Origin: DATHZQ01 sp035458525
GTDB taxonomy: Bacteria; Actinomycetota; Acidimicrobiia; Spongiisociales; UBA5794
DNA: 64,000 bases
NCBI GenBank assembly: GCA_035458525.1
Contig: DATHZQ010000091.1
Span: forward strand, 88,282 to 152,281
Direction: 5' to 3'
Shown here: piece after piece, positions 23,631 to 32,113 of the stretch
Position numbering within the stretch: the stretch's first letter is position 1
Layout of the letters: each line of letters opens with the position of its first letter
Notes under the pieces: generated by a model
What the model was told of the DNA's origin: nothing
The model's database searches: none
What the model saw: only the letters and a program-made list of their open reading frames with translations
Program-made: the position numbers and the translations under genes

Positions 23631-25406
23631 TCAACTCGCACCCAACTCCTCGAGTAACGCTGCCTGCTCCCGGACGGTCGCCGCCCGGTAGAACGCCAGC
23701 AGTGGCAGCTCGATTCCAAACTCGTCTTCCATCGCAACTGCCAGCGCCGTCGCCGACAACGAGTCGCCCCCTGATTCGAGGAACGGCTCGTCGGTCCCGA
23801 CGTCGTCGAGCTCGAGGGTGGCCTGCCAAATCCGCTGGACCCGAGCCAGGACCGACTCGTCGGGGGAAGCTGCAGGTTCGGACCTGACTCCTGTGACGCC
23901 GAGCCGCTCGGCGAGACCGATGCGCTGCAGCTTCCCGGTGGGGCCCTTGGGCACCTCTTCCACGATGACGATCCGCTTCGGAACCTTGGCGAGCGTGAGC
24001 GACACAGCCGCCAGGTCCTGCAACTCCCGTTCGTCGAGCGAAGCGCCGTCCTCGAGGACCACTGCAGCAGCCACTTCCTCGCCCAGCGCATGATCGGGGA
24101 CGGCGAAGGCGACCGCTTGGCGCACACCGTCAACCGCCAGCAGCACCTCGTCGATCTCCCGGGGAGCGATCGTTTCGCCGCCGCGATTGATGATCTCTTT
24201 CAACCGCCCGGTCAGGAACAGGTAGCCGTCGTCGTCGAGGTAGCCCTGATCACCCGTGCGGAACCAGCCGCCCGGGTGAAAGTGCTGCGACCGGTCGTCG
24301 AGCCCGTGGTACCCGGCCGTCACGTTGGCCCCGCGGATCACGACTTCGCCAACCGCACCTGCCCCGAGAGTGGCACCATCTTCATCGGCGATCGCCAGCT
24401 CCGGGCCGGCGGCGGGCCCGACCGATCCCGGCTTGCGTAAGCCGGGCGGCAGCGGGTTGCTCGCCATCTGATGGGCAGCCTCGGTCATGCCGTAGGACTC
24501 GATCACCGGCACTCCCAGCGCCCCTTCGAGACCATGGATGATCGACGGCGCCAGCGATGCTGAAGAGGACCGTGCCAGACGCAGCCGAGCCGTCGCCGAA
24601 TCGAACTCGCCGGTCCGGGCCCGCTCCAGGATCGCCTGGTGCATCGTCGGCACCGCCGTGTACCACGAAGCCGACGACTCGGTCAGCCATCGGAAGAATG
24701 CAGGTGCGCTGAAGCCAGGGGAGCACACGACCGACGCACCTGCCGACATCGTTGCCAGCAACGCGGCGACCAGGCCGTGGATGTGAAACAGTGGCATGAC
24801 GTTGAGGCAACAGTCACTCGGGGTCAACCGCAGCGTTGTCGCCACGTTGGCCGCAGAGACACACAAGTTGGCGTGCGAGAGGGGCACGATCTTCGGGCGC
24901 GCCGTCGTCCCCGACGTATGGAGCACCAGGGCAATGTCGGCCGGCGCCGGCGATGGAGCTGCGACGCCACCCGTCGTCGTCCCGTCAAGAGTGAAGGCGG
25001 CGGCTCCTTCGGCGCCCGGCCGCAGATACATCACGGGGATCCCGAGTCGCGCTGCAGCCCCGACACTGGGCGAGTCATCCCCGTGCGCCACGATCAGCGC
25101 CTTGGCATCGAGGTCGGACAGGTAGAACTCGAACTCGCTCGACGTGAGGCGTGGGTTGAGTGGTGCCGCAGTGGCGACATCGGCCACGGCCAAGAAGGCG
25201 GCAGCGAGGTGCGGTCCGTTCGGGAGCACGACGGCGATACGGTCGCCCCGCGTGATGCCAGAAGCCGTGAGATCCGACCCCCGGCCTTGCACCAACTCGG
25301 CGAGCGCGCTGTAGCTCGCGACGTCACCGGCGACACTCGCCAAGGCGACCGCTTCCGGCGTATCCGTCGCCCACTGGGCGATGACATGGCGCAGCGTCGA
25401 TTCCAT
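23631..25406 (-). CDS. Acyl-AMP ligase fused to an acyl-carrier domain
   Basis: The 591-residue protein is an ANL-superfamily adenylating enzyme (LHTSGTTARPKIVPLSH as P-loop, ESYGMTEAAHQ, GWFRTGDQGYLDDDGY, and the late Lys in PKGPTGKLQR) followed by a carrier domain with FLESGGDSLSA, in which Ser549 should carry phosphopantetheine. It can activate a carboxylate, most like fatty or aryl acids, and load it onto its own carrier arm. No condensation or reductase domain follows, so another enzyme must accept the acyl group. The divergent GNAT gene is the closest candidate acceptor, but that link is inference. Confidence 0.88.
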   Translation of the reverse strand: MESTLRHVIAQWATDTPEAVALASVAGDVASYSALAELVQGRGSDLTASGITRGDRIAVVLPNGPHLAAAFLAVADVATAAPLNPRLTSSEFEFYLSDLDAKALIVAHGDDSPSVGAAARLGIPVMYLRPGAEGAAAFTLDGTTTGGVAAPSPAPADIALVLHTSGTTARPKIVPLSHANLCVSAANVATTLRLTPSDCCLNVMPLFHIHGLVAALLATMSAGASVVCSPGFSAPAFFRWLTESSASWYTAVPTMHQAILERARTGEFDSATARLRLARSSSASLAPSIIHGLEGALGVPVIESYGMTEAAHQMASNPLPPGLRKPGSVGPAAGPELAIADEDGATLGAGAVGEVVIRGANVTAGYHGLDDRSQHFHPGGWFRTGDQGYLDDDGYLFLTGRLKEIINRGGETIAPREIDEVLLAVDGVRQAVAFAVPDHALGEEVAAAVVLEDGASLDERELQDLAAVSLTLAKVPKRIVIVEEVPKGPTGKLQRIGLAERLGVTGVRSEPAASPDESVLARVQRIWQATLELDDVGTDEPFLESGGDSLSATALAVAMEDEFGIELPLLAFYRAATVREQAALLEELGAS

Positions 25407-25490
25407 ACGGGCCCCCGGCTCCTGGCAATATCGGATGCTATACCATCGAATGTGGTGGAGTTGTCGCCGGACCAAAGGGGGGTACGGACC

Positions 25491-26573
25491 ATGGCAGAGG
25501 AATACCGGGTCGTTCCCTACGCACCGGAACACCGCTCCGCCGTACTCGATCTCCACGGCCGGCTCCTGCCGAGGGCTCGCAGCGTCAACGAGCGCTACTT
25601 CACTTGGAAGTACGAGGAGAATCCACACATCGCCGAACCGCTCCTCGCCCTCGTCTTCTCGGGCAATCACCTCGTCGCGATGCGCGGGCTGTGTGGCACC
25701 CAATGGGTCGCACGAGGTCAGACATCGGAAACGGTCCCCGCCGCCGAGGACCTCATCATCCATCCGGCGCATCGCAACCGAGGTCTGTTTCTCCTCATTG
25801 ATCGCAAGCTGGTCGAGATCGCAGCCGAGAGGGGCTACTCCCGGCTGATCAGCCTGTCGGCGAATTCCGCCACCCGAGGCCTGCAAGACATCACAGGCTG
25901 GGACCGCGTCGCAGCTTTCGGCGGCTCGACGCGTCAACCGCTCCAGGTGCCGGGTGGCCTCGCCGACAACCCAGTGATCCGTCGCTGGCGCACCCGCGGG
26001 ACGGCACTGGCCCGGCGCACCGGCATCGAGGTCCCACGGCCCGTCACCGCACTGAGCGTGGATCGAGCACTCGAAGGCGTCGAAGGGGCACTCCCGAGCG
26101 TCCGACTCAGCGCCGCGCCGAACGTCGATGTCTTCGAATCGCTCTCGCCGACACCCGATGCGCTACACCAAGCCCACACCGCGGAGTTCTTCGACTGGCG
26201 ATTGCGGAACCCTGACCGGGAGTACCGCTATCTGTACTGGGATGATGGCGGCATCGAGGGATACCTCATCCTGGGTCTGCAGCCGTCGAACCCACGCCGG
26301 GTGATGATTGTCGACGGCGGAGCAACCGACGGAGCGATCCTCCTCGACCTCGTGAATGCGCTTGGCTGCGCAACGCGCCCCTCGCTGACCGCGCTCACGT
26401 CGACCCTCCCGAGTCCCCTCGGTGATCGGCTGCCTCGTCTCGGATTCGTCGAGTCCGACGCAGCAGCCGGGGAGCCGATGGTGGAGGTCTTCACCCGGAC
26501 AACCTCAGGAACCGCCGCAATCCAGCGTGGGGAACGCTGGCACACCGCCCTCATCGACACGATGCTCGGCTGA
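25491..26573 (+). CDS. GNAT-fold acyltransferase family protein
   Basis: The 360-residue protein is a large GNAT-type protein: VVPYAPEHRSAVLDLHGRLLP at the N-terminus, ARSVNERYFTWKYEENPH, and the acetyl-CoA loop region AAEDLIIHPAHRNRGLFLLI. The C-terminal half (EFFDWRLRNPDREYRYLYWDDGG) resembles a second GNAT-like half. ATG 25491 follows a GGGGGG-type site. It is transcribed away from the adenylation-carrier protein gene from a gap of 84 bases, which suggests shared regulation. The acyl donor and acceptor are unknown. Confidence 0.75.
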   Translation: MAEEYRVVPYAPEHRSAVLDLHGRLLPRARSVNERYFTWKYEENPHIAEPLLALVFSGNHLVAMRGLCGTQWVARGQTSETVPAAEDLIIHPAHRNRGLFLLIDRKLVEIAAERGYSRLISLSANSATRGLQDITGWDRVAAFGGSTRQPLQVPGGLADNPVIRRWRTRGTALARRTGIEVPRPVTALSVDRALEGVEGALPSVRLSAAPNVDVFESLSPTPDALHQAHTAEFFDWRLRNPDREYRYLYWDDGGIEGYLILGLQPSNPRRVMIVDGGATDGAILLDLVNALGCATRPSLTALTSTLPSPLGDRLPRLGFVESDAAAGEPMVEVFTRTTSGTAAIQRGERWHTALIDTMLG

Positions 26574-26628
26574 GCCGACGTCTGACGAAATCGGGAGGCG
26601 AGCTGCGCTCTCGACCAGATGCCGGCCC

Positions 26629-26668
26629 TTATTGCGGACGATTTGCAGGTGCAGTATGTTCGCAATAA
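26629..26668. promoter_or_regulatory. Inverted repeat and Nur-like box upstream of cbiM
   Basis: TTATTGCG (26629-26636) and CGCAATAA (26661-26668) are a perfect inverted repeat separated by 24 bases. Inside it, TTGCGG-ACGAT-TTGCAG (26632-26648) is a direct repeat with a five-base spacer that resembles the nickel-regulator (Nur) box described in actinobacteria. The region ends 22 bases before the cbiM start. It is a plausible metal-responsive operator; which regulator binds is inference. Confidence 0.5.
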
Positions 26669-26689
26669 CAGGACCAAGGGGGACGAGAC

Positions 26690-27676
26690 GTGCATGCGCC
26701 CGACGGATTCCTCAACGCGGGAACCGCAGTCGCCACCGGGGCGATCAGCATCGGCACGATCGGTGTTGCGCTGCGGCAAGTGCAGGACACGATCAAGGAC
26801 AAGCAGGTTCCGCTCGCCGGGATCGCGGCCGCATTCATCTTCGCCGCCCAGATGTTCAACTTCCCGGTCGCGGCGGGAACCACGGGCCACCTCCTCGGCG
26901 GTGCACTGGCTGCCATCCTGCTGGGCCCGCACATGGGTGCGATCGTCGTGACGATCGTCGTCGTCGTTCAGGCTCTCATGTTCGCGGACGGCGGGCTCAC
27001 CGCACTCGGCTACAACGTTCTCAACATGGCGATCGTGCCGGCGTACGGCGGGTACGCAGTGTTCCGTCTCTTCCGTCGCGTCGTGCCGCAAACGAGCGGT
27101 GGCGTCGTGGCCGCGACCGGACTTGCCGGTCTGGTATCCGTGGTCCTGTCGGCCGCCGCCTTTTCGATTCAATGGCTGTTCGGCGCCACTGCCCCGGTCA
27201 CCTTCGCCGAGGTCTTCACCGCCATGGTCGGTGTGCATTTCCTCATCGGAATCGGCGAAGGTGTGGTCTCCGCGTTGGCGGTTGGCGCCGTGCTGGCCGC
27301 ACGGCCGGACCTCGTCCATGGCGCTTCCGACCTCGATCCGTCGCAGATCTCACAACAGCACCGTGTCCCGATTCGCACGTTCCTCATCGGAGGCCTCCTG
27401 GCGGCGCTGTTCCTCGCTGCAGTGGTGAGCCAGTTCGCCGCCGACGATCCCGACGGCCTCGAGAGTGTGGCGATCGCAACCGGCATCGACGAGAGCGGCG
27501 AAGACCATGCGCTCGGAGGGAGCATCTTCGCCGACTACGCCACGGAAGGCCTCGAGAACGAGTCGGCCAGCCTCGCCATCGCGGGCATCACCGGCACGCT
27601 GATCGTGCTTGCGGTCGGCTGGGGTCTCTTCGCTGCGGTTCGTGAGAAGAAACCGACCGCCTCGGCGAACGCCTGA
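26690..27676 (+). CDS. cbiM: CbiM-type cobalt/nickel ECF transporter S-component, fused PDGLE domain
   Basis: The 328-residue membrane protein is a CbiM-like substrate component; its N-terminus VHAPDGFLNAGT gives the metal-binding MH-PDGF signature when the GTG start is read as Met. Seven or so helices follow (FNFPVAAGTTGHLLGGALA, HFLIGIGEGVVSA). The last hundred residues (PDGLESVAIATG and a final helix) form the PDGLE domain that replaces CbiN. It passes nickel or cobalt to the CbiQ/CbiO energy module encoded next. GTG 26690 is fixed by the conserved second-residue His, which in this family binds the metal at the N-terminus. Confidence 0.9.
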   Translation: MHAPDGFLNAGTAVATGAISIGTIGVALRQVQDTIKDKQVPLAGIAAAFIFAAQMFNFPVAAGTTGHLLGGALAAILLGPHMGAIVVTIVVVVQALMFADGGLTALGYNVLNMAIVPAYGGYAVFRLFRRVVPQTSGGVVAATGLAGLVSVVLSAAAFSIQWLFGATAPVTFAEVFTAMVGVHFLIGIGEGVVSALAVGAVLAARPDLVHGASDLDPSQISQQHRVPIRTFLIGGLLAALFLAAVVSQFAADDPDGLESVAIATGIDESGEDHALGGSIFADYATEGLENESASLAIAGITGTLIVLAVGWGLFAAVREKKPTASANA

Positions 27677-27680
27677 TCCG

Positions 27681-28445
27681 ATGGGCGCAGGCCACACTCA
27701 CGCGCTCTACGTCCACGAGCACAGCCCGATTCACCGTCTGCCCCCTCAGGTCAAGATCGCCGCTGCGGTGCTCTTCGTGTTCTCAGTCGCCGTGACACCT
27801 CGGGAGGCGATCTGGGCATTCGCCGGCTACGCCGTTGCGATCGCTGCCCTCTCCCGGATCTCCAGAGTGGGGCTCCACTTCCTGCTCATCCGGCTGGTCG
27901 GCGTCGTCCCGTTCATCGCGTTTGCCTTCCTGATTCCGTTCATTGCCTCTGGGCAGCAGGTGGAGGTACTCGGGATCTCGGTGTCGCAGGAAGGGCTGCA
28001 GGCGGCGTGGAACATCATCGCCAAGGCGACCATCGGTGCGTCAACCAGCATCCTGCTCGCCGGCACGACCGAGATCCCTGACATCCTCGCCGGAATGGCA
28101 CGCTTGAAGGTTCCCGTCGTTTTCACGTCGATCGCGGGATTCATGATTCGCTACCTCGGCTTGATCGTCGACGAGATCGGACGCATGCGAGTGGCCATGA
28201 CGGCCCGTGGCTACGACCCGCGCTGGCTCTGGCAAGCGAAGCCCATCGCTCAGTCCGCCGGGGCGATGTTCATCAGGTCATACGAACGGGGGGAACGCGT
28301 GCACGACGCCATGGTGGCTAGGGGCTACCGGGGTGAGATGCCGGAACTGCGACGTCGCGAGCCGACGGTGCGGGAGTGGCTGCTGGGGGCCATGCTCCCG
28401 CTCTTCGGAATCTCGGTGATGGTGGCGGCCATGGTGACCACGTGA
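27681..28445 (+). CDS. cbiQ: ECF transporter T-component CbiQ
   Basis: The 254-residue protein is the coupling membrane subunit: SPIHRLPPQVKIAAAVLFVF start, five to six helices, and the Ala-Arg-Gly coupling motifs MTARGYDP and MVARGYRGEMP that contact the ATPases. The ATG at 27681 lies four bases after the cbiM stop, and the TGA overlaps the cbiO GTG. It transmits ATP-driven movement to CbiM for nickel or cobalt import. Confidence 0.9.
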   Translation: MGAGHTHALYVHEHSPIHRLPPQVKIAAAVLFVFSVAVTPREAIWAFAGYAVAIAALSRISRVGLHFLLIRLVGVVPFIAFAFLIPFIASGQQVEVLGISVSQEGLQAAWNIIAKATIGASTSILLAGTTEIPDILAGMARLKVPVVFTSIAGFMIRYLGLIVDEIGRMRVAMTARGYDPRWLWQAKPIAQSAGAMFIRSYERGERVHDAMVARGYRGEMPELRRREPTVREWLLGAMLPLFGISVMVAAMVTT

Positions 28446-29176
28446 GCCCCGCGCTCGAAGTTCGCGGACTTCGATTCACGTACCCCGACGGTCGGCTGGC
28501 GCTCGGCGGCATCGAACTCACGGTCGAGGAAGGTCAGCGCGTCGCCGTATTGGGTCCGAACGGTGCCGGCAAGACGACGCTGGCGCTGCACCTGAACGGC
28601 ATCCTGCGGGGCTCGGGATCCATCACCGTCGACGGGCTCGAATTGAACGACGACAACCTCGACGAGATTCGCCGCAGGGTCGGGCTCGTGTTCCAGGACG
28701 CCAACGATCAGCTCTTCATGCCAACCGTGGCCGAGGACGTGGCGTTTGGTCCGGCCAACCTCGGCCTTGCGGGTGCGGAGCTGGAGGAACGGGTCGCCGC
28801 AGCGCTGCGCCAGGTGAACGCGGCCGATCTGGCCCGGAGACCCCCGCACCACCTGAGTGGCGGCGAGAAACGATCGGCAGCCATTGCGACGGCCCTCGCC
28901 ATGGAGCCACAAATGCTCGTGCTCGACGAACCCACCTCCGGACTCGATCCGCTCGGGCGTCGCGAGCTCGTCGAGACACTGCAGGCGCTCGACATGACGC
29001 TCCTGATCATCACCCACGATCTGCCGTTCGCCCTCGAGTTGTGCGAACGGTCCGTGATCGTCGACGGCGGGGAAGTAGTGGCCACGGGAGCGACGCCCGA
29101 CATCCTCGCCAATGACGCCCTGTTGCGAAGGCATCGGCTCGAGATGCCCTTCGGGTTCAGGAAGGACAACGCCTGA
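28442..29176 (+). CDS. cbiO: ECF transporter ATPase CbiO
   Basis: The 244-residue ATPase has Walker A GPNGAGKTT, a Q-loop VFQDANDQLFMPTVAEDVAFGP typical of ECF ATPases, LSGGEKRSAAIATAL and LVLDEPTSGLDP. GTG 28442 overlaps the cbiQ stop (GTGA), so it is translationally coupled. It forms a homodimer as the energy source of the CbiMQO importer. No cobalamin-biosynthesis or urease gene is nearby to decide between cobalt and nickel. Confidence 0.92.
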   Translation: MSPALEVRGLRFTYPDGRLALGGIELTVEEGQRVAVLGPNGAGKTTLALHLNGILRGSGSITVDGLELNDDNLDEIRRRVGLVFQDANDQLFMPTVAEDVAFGPANLGLAGAELEERVAAALRQVNAADLARRPPHHLSGGEKRSAAIATALAMEPQMLVLDEPTSGLDPLGRRELVETLQALDMTLLIITHDLPFALELCERSVIVDGGEVVATGATPDILANDALLRRHRLEMPFGFRKDNA

Positions 29177-29264
29177 CCCGGCGGCAGCCCGCACCAGCGC
29201 TGCACGATCCGCTCCTATAGGTTGGCGCACACCAGCGCGAAGGCGACTGCGAGGAGGAGACCGA

Positions 29265-29788
29265 ATGGCGATCTTTGCGAAGCTACGACGGTGTCGACGG
29301 TGAGGCGAAGGACGAAGCCACCACAGGTGGATCGAGATCCTGTCGTTCGGCTGGGGCGTGGAACGAAGCGGCGAGCCTGTCTCGGGTAGCAGCCGGCAAC
29401 GCGGTGCAGCGACCGTCGACCATCTCGTGCTGGCGTTTGACTACGAGAGGGCCGCTCCGAAGCTCCTCGAGAAGTGCCCGACGGGCACAGTGCTGCCAAT
29501 GCTCGAGGTCGAGCTCGCCCGATCCATAGGGGAGCAAGGCCGGTCGACATACCTCAAGTACCCCTCACCAACGTCATGGTGACCTCGTACCAGGTGAGCG
29601 GCTCGGGCGATGCGGGCGGGCCGCCGACCGTCGTCGTCGACAACAACTCCGAGGAGATCAAGGTCACCCAAACCGAATACGGGGAGGACGGCACGGAACT
29701 CGGCAACGTCGAAGCGGAGTTCGACGACACGGCAACGGCAGCGAAGGTGCTCGAAGCCTCGAGCAAGAAGAAGACCAAGAAGAAGTAG
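29265..29788 (+). pseudogene. Hcp-like tube protein gene broken by three indels
   Basis: Reading three frames in order gives an Hcp-type (type VI or contractile-system tube) protein: MAIFAKL, then DGVDGEAKDEAT, then WIEILSFGWGVERSGEPVSG and KLLEKCPTGTVLPMLEVELA, then VMVTSYQVSGSGDAGGPP and EIKVTQTEYGEDGTELGNVE. Frame changes occur at about 29286 (one extra base), 29320 (one missing) and 29556 (one missing). GAGGAGGAGA stands before ATG 29265. Otherwise the protein is well conserved, with a Lys-rich tail. No other tube, sheath, VgrG or baseplate gene is nearby. It is either a young pseudogene or an intact gene damaged by sequencing error. Confidence 0.75.
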
Positions 29789-29791
29789 GGC

Positions 29792-30661
29792 TCACGGCTC
29801 CACTCGGCCGTACGCCGCCAGCGTGTGCACCGCAAGCAGGGTCTTGATGCCGCGCCATTCCCACCGCGCCGCCTCACCGGGCGGCTCCCAAGCGATTGGC
29901 CAGCCACCGTCGCTCTCCTGGAGGCGCTCGAGGAGGTCGAGGTGGGCATCGATGAGATCGTCCGCAAACCACGAGCGAGCGATCGACTTCGGAGTGGGAG
30001 CGAAATCCAGCGGGGTGACGCCGTACGCGTCGGGATCCGGTTCGAGATGCATGAACGCCGCCGCCGGCAATGCCGCCGCCACCGCGTCGCCGATCGAAGC
30101 CGCCTGCGCAGGATCAGGCGCTTGGTCCAAGAGCTTGGCGACACAGAGCAGCGCATGCGCCTCGGCCGGGATGTAACCGCTGTCCAAAGCGGAAAAGCAA
30201 TGTGACGAAGCGCGGTCGACCCAGGGGTGGCCGATCTCGAGGGCCCTGGCGTGGGCGACGATGGCCGCGGTCGGGTTCAACCCGGCGGGATACTCATCGG
30301 CGTACGTCCAGTGCTGCGCTCTCGGATAGCCCGCGATGGACGGCAAGAGCACAGGGACGGCACCCGATGGCTCAGCGACCGAGGCAAGCCAGTCGCACGC
30401 TCGAAGGGCCATCTCGACCTCCCCGCTGCCGACCATCACGAGGCGCTCCAAGGCGATCTCGACGTCGAGTGGCTGGCTTGCAGGAACGCGCTTGTCCGGT
30501 TCGAGGCCATGGCCGAACCCGCCGTCGTCGTTCTGATATCCGGCGAGCGCATCAACGACGCCCGCCGGCGCTCCGTCTTCGAACAACGCGGCGAACGCTC
30601 GCCGCTCCAGCACCCGCGCGTTGGCGTGAATGAACGTACGTGCGGACCCGATGTCGACCAC
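29792..30661 (-). CDS. Prenyltransferase/squalene-cyclase-like repeat protein
   Basis: The 289-residue protein has the alpha/alpha-toroid repeat pattern seen in prenyltransferase and squalene oxidase relatives: ALAGYQNDDGGFGHGLEPD (DGGFG signature), ERLQESDGGWPIAWEPPGE and WRGIKTLLAVHTLAAYGR. It lacks the DxDD catalytic motif, so it is more likely a structural or unknown-function member. GTG 30661 lies behind GAAGGAG; upstream in-frame sequence is Arg/Pro-rich and unlike the family. It converges with the hcp relic with only three bases between the ends. Confidence 0.7.
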   Translation of the reverse strand: MVDIGSARTFIHANARVLERRAFAALFEDGAPAGVVDALAGYQNDDGGFGHGLEPDKRVPASQPLDVEIALERLVMVGSGEVEMALRACDWLASVAEPSGAVPVLLPSIAGYPRAQHWTYADEYPAGLNPTAAIVAHARALEIGHPWVDRASSHCFSALDSGYIPAEAHALLCVAKLLDQAPDPAQAASIGDAVAAALPAAAFMHLEPDPDAYGVTPLDFAPTPKSIARSWFADDLIDAHLDLLERLQESDGGWPIAWEPPGEAARWEWRGIKTLLAVHTLAAYGRVEP

Positions 30662-30816
30662 GCGTGGTCTCCTTCTCTCCGGGGCGCCGCACGGTACAGA
30701 CTCTCCAGCAGGGTGCGGAAAAGGGGTCCGCCGGTTCGGTTGACCGAGAACGCGGCAACGCCACGCACGATTTGACGTTGTTTGCCGAGCCGGCACTGGT
30801 GCTTTTCCGCATCCTG

Positions 30817-31641
30817 CTAGGCGGGGTGAGCATCAGTCGGCGACGACTCGGTGTGGATGGAGCGCTCCCGATGGACGTGCCGCTCGTCCGCAGGGGTGTG
30901 CGCCGCGTCGTCGATGAAGATCCGGTCCTCGGAAACGTGGAGCAGGGCCGGCCCGTACGCATCCGCCAAGTGCTCCTTGGTGAGCACGTCGGCGGGGCGG
31001 CCGGCAGCGACGACGCGCCCCGAAAGCAGGACGACGTAATCGGCCACCTGAGCCTCGGACAGGTCGTGCGTTGTCAGGATGACCGAGCACCCACGACCGA
31101 TCTCGTCGTGAATCGCCTCGTCGATTGTCTGTGCCGCCGTGAGGTCGATACCCGTGAGCGGTTCGTCGAGCAGCAAGACGTCGTGATCCTGGGCCATGCC
31201 CTGGGCCACGAACACCCGCTGCCGCTGCCCGCCCGACAGCTCGGTGAGATGGCGGGCCGCCAAGTCCGTGATACCGGTTCGCTCCATCGCCGATCTCACA
31301 GCCGTGCGGTCCTCGGCCGTGAGCCAGCGATACGCTCCCAGACTGGCGTAGCGACCCATGGTCACCACTTCCTGCACCGTCACCGGGAGCATGTCGTTGA
31401 TCTTGGTTGTCTGGAACACGTAGGAGATCCGGTGCGCTCCGCCTGCCCGCGCCGGCACGGAGATCGAACCGGCCGCGGGTTCGACCAGACCGGCGATCGC
31501 GTTGAGCAGCGTCGATTTCCCCGACCCGTTCGGGCCGATCACAGCCGTGACCTTGCCCGAAGGAATCGAGAACGTGGATCGGCGGATCGCCACCATGTCG
31601 CCGTAGGCGAGCACGAGCTCCTCGGCCGTCACGGCATTCAC
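30817..31641 (-). CDS. Metal ABC transporter ATP-binding protein (ZnuC-like)
   Basis: The 274-residue ATPase has Walker A GPNGSGKST, Q-loop FQTTKINDMLPVTVQEVV, LSGGQRQRVFVAQGMA and LLLDEPLTGID, the pattern of zinc/manganese importer ATPases. The His-rich tail (DERHVHRERSIHTE) fits metal handling. GTG 31641 overlaps the fur-type stop by four bases (GTGA). Permease and binding protein are encoded divergently at 32114-33964, so the transporter is split across a shared control region. Confidence 0.88.
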   Translation of the reverse strand: MNAVTAEELVLAYGDMVAIRRSTFSIPSGKVTAVIGPNGSGKSTLLNAIAGLVEPAAGSISVPARAGGAHRISYVFQTTKINDMLPVTVQEVVTMGRYASLGAYRWLTAEDRTAVRSAMERTGITDLAARHLTELSGGQRQRVFVAQGMAQDHDVLLLDEPLTGIDLTAAQTIDEAIHDEIGRGCSVILTTHDLSEAQVADYVVLLSGRVVAAGRPADVLTKEHLADAYGPALLHVSEDRIFIDDAAHTPADERHVHRERSIHTESSPTDAHPA

Positions 31642-32078
31642 CGGCACCGTGCGCACCGACCCTCGATCTCGAGCGCGTGATTCAGGGCGGCGAAGGACGC
31701 CGCCGCGCTGATCTCCCCGACCACACGATCGACTTGCCGCTCGTGCGCGTCGGTGACCACGATGTCCTCCACAGATCCGCACTCGATGCAGATGAGATGG
31801 TGATGGTGGCCGCCGAGCCATTCGGCTAGTTCGTAGCGGGTGAGGCCCTTGGTGCCATGGTGCGGGGCCAGCACGCCCACCTCCTCCAACACCGTGAGCG
31901 TGCGGTAGATCGACGACAACGGCAACTGTCCATCGATCGTCGCGTGCAGCTCTGCAGCAGACATCGGTCCGTCGGCCGCGTCGAGCGCCGCGACGACCGT
32001 GCGCCGACCTGCGGTGTAGCGCACGTCGTGGTCGAGCAGTCGCTTCTCTATTTGGCGATCGAGGGAGGTCACTGGCAT
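31638..32078 (-). CDS. Fur-family metalloregulator, Zur-like
   Basis: The 146-residue repressor has the Fur winged helix (RYTAGRRTVVAALDAADGPM, SSIYRTLTVLEEVGVL), the His-rich HHHHLICIECGSVEDI with the first CxxC zinc site, and a terminal CARC second CxxC. Company with a Znu-like ABC system points to zinc (Zur) control. ATG 32078 is preferred; an in-frame GTG at 32084 is possible. Palindromes in the 32091-32129 gap are its likely binding sites, giving joint control of itself, the ATPase and the divergent binding-protein/permease genes. Confidence 0.9.
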   Translation of the reverse strand: MPVTSLDRQIEKRLLDHDVRYTAGRRTVVAALDAADGPMSAAELHATIDGQLPLSSIYRTLTVLEEVGVLAPHHGTKGLTRYELAEWLGGHHHHLICIECGSVEDIVVTDAHERQVDRVVGEISAAASFAALNHALEIEGRCARCR

Positions 32079-32090
32079 AGCCACAGTCTC

Positions 32091-32107
32091 ATGAGTATGG
32101 TTCTCAT
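32091..32107. promoter_or_regulatory. Zur-like palindrome, copy 1
   Basis: ATGAGTA-TGG-TTCTCAT is a near-perfect inverted repeat (six of seven pairs) in the gap between the Fur-type gene and the divergent binding-protein gene. Size and sequence resemble actinobacterial zinc-regulator boxes. It lies about 12 bases upstream of the Fur-type start. Confidence 0.6.
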
Positions 32108-32113
32108 TCTCAA

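Noticed and set aside
26574..26689. Cobalamin riboswitch upstream of cbiM
   Set aside because: Only 116 bases separate cbiM from the previous stop, too short for a typical B12 riboswitch plus expression platform, and the usual conserved B12-box sequence is not seen.
29265..29788. Type VI secretion locus suggested by the Hcp-like gene
   Set aside because: No sheath, VgrG, baseplate, ATPase or membrane-complex gene is found within the window; only a broken tube-like gene is present.
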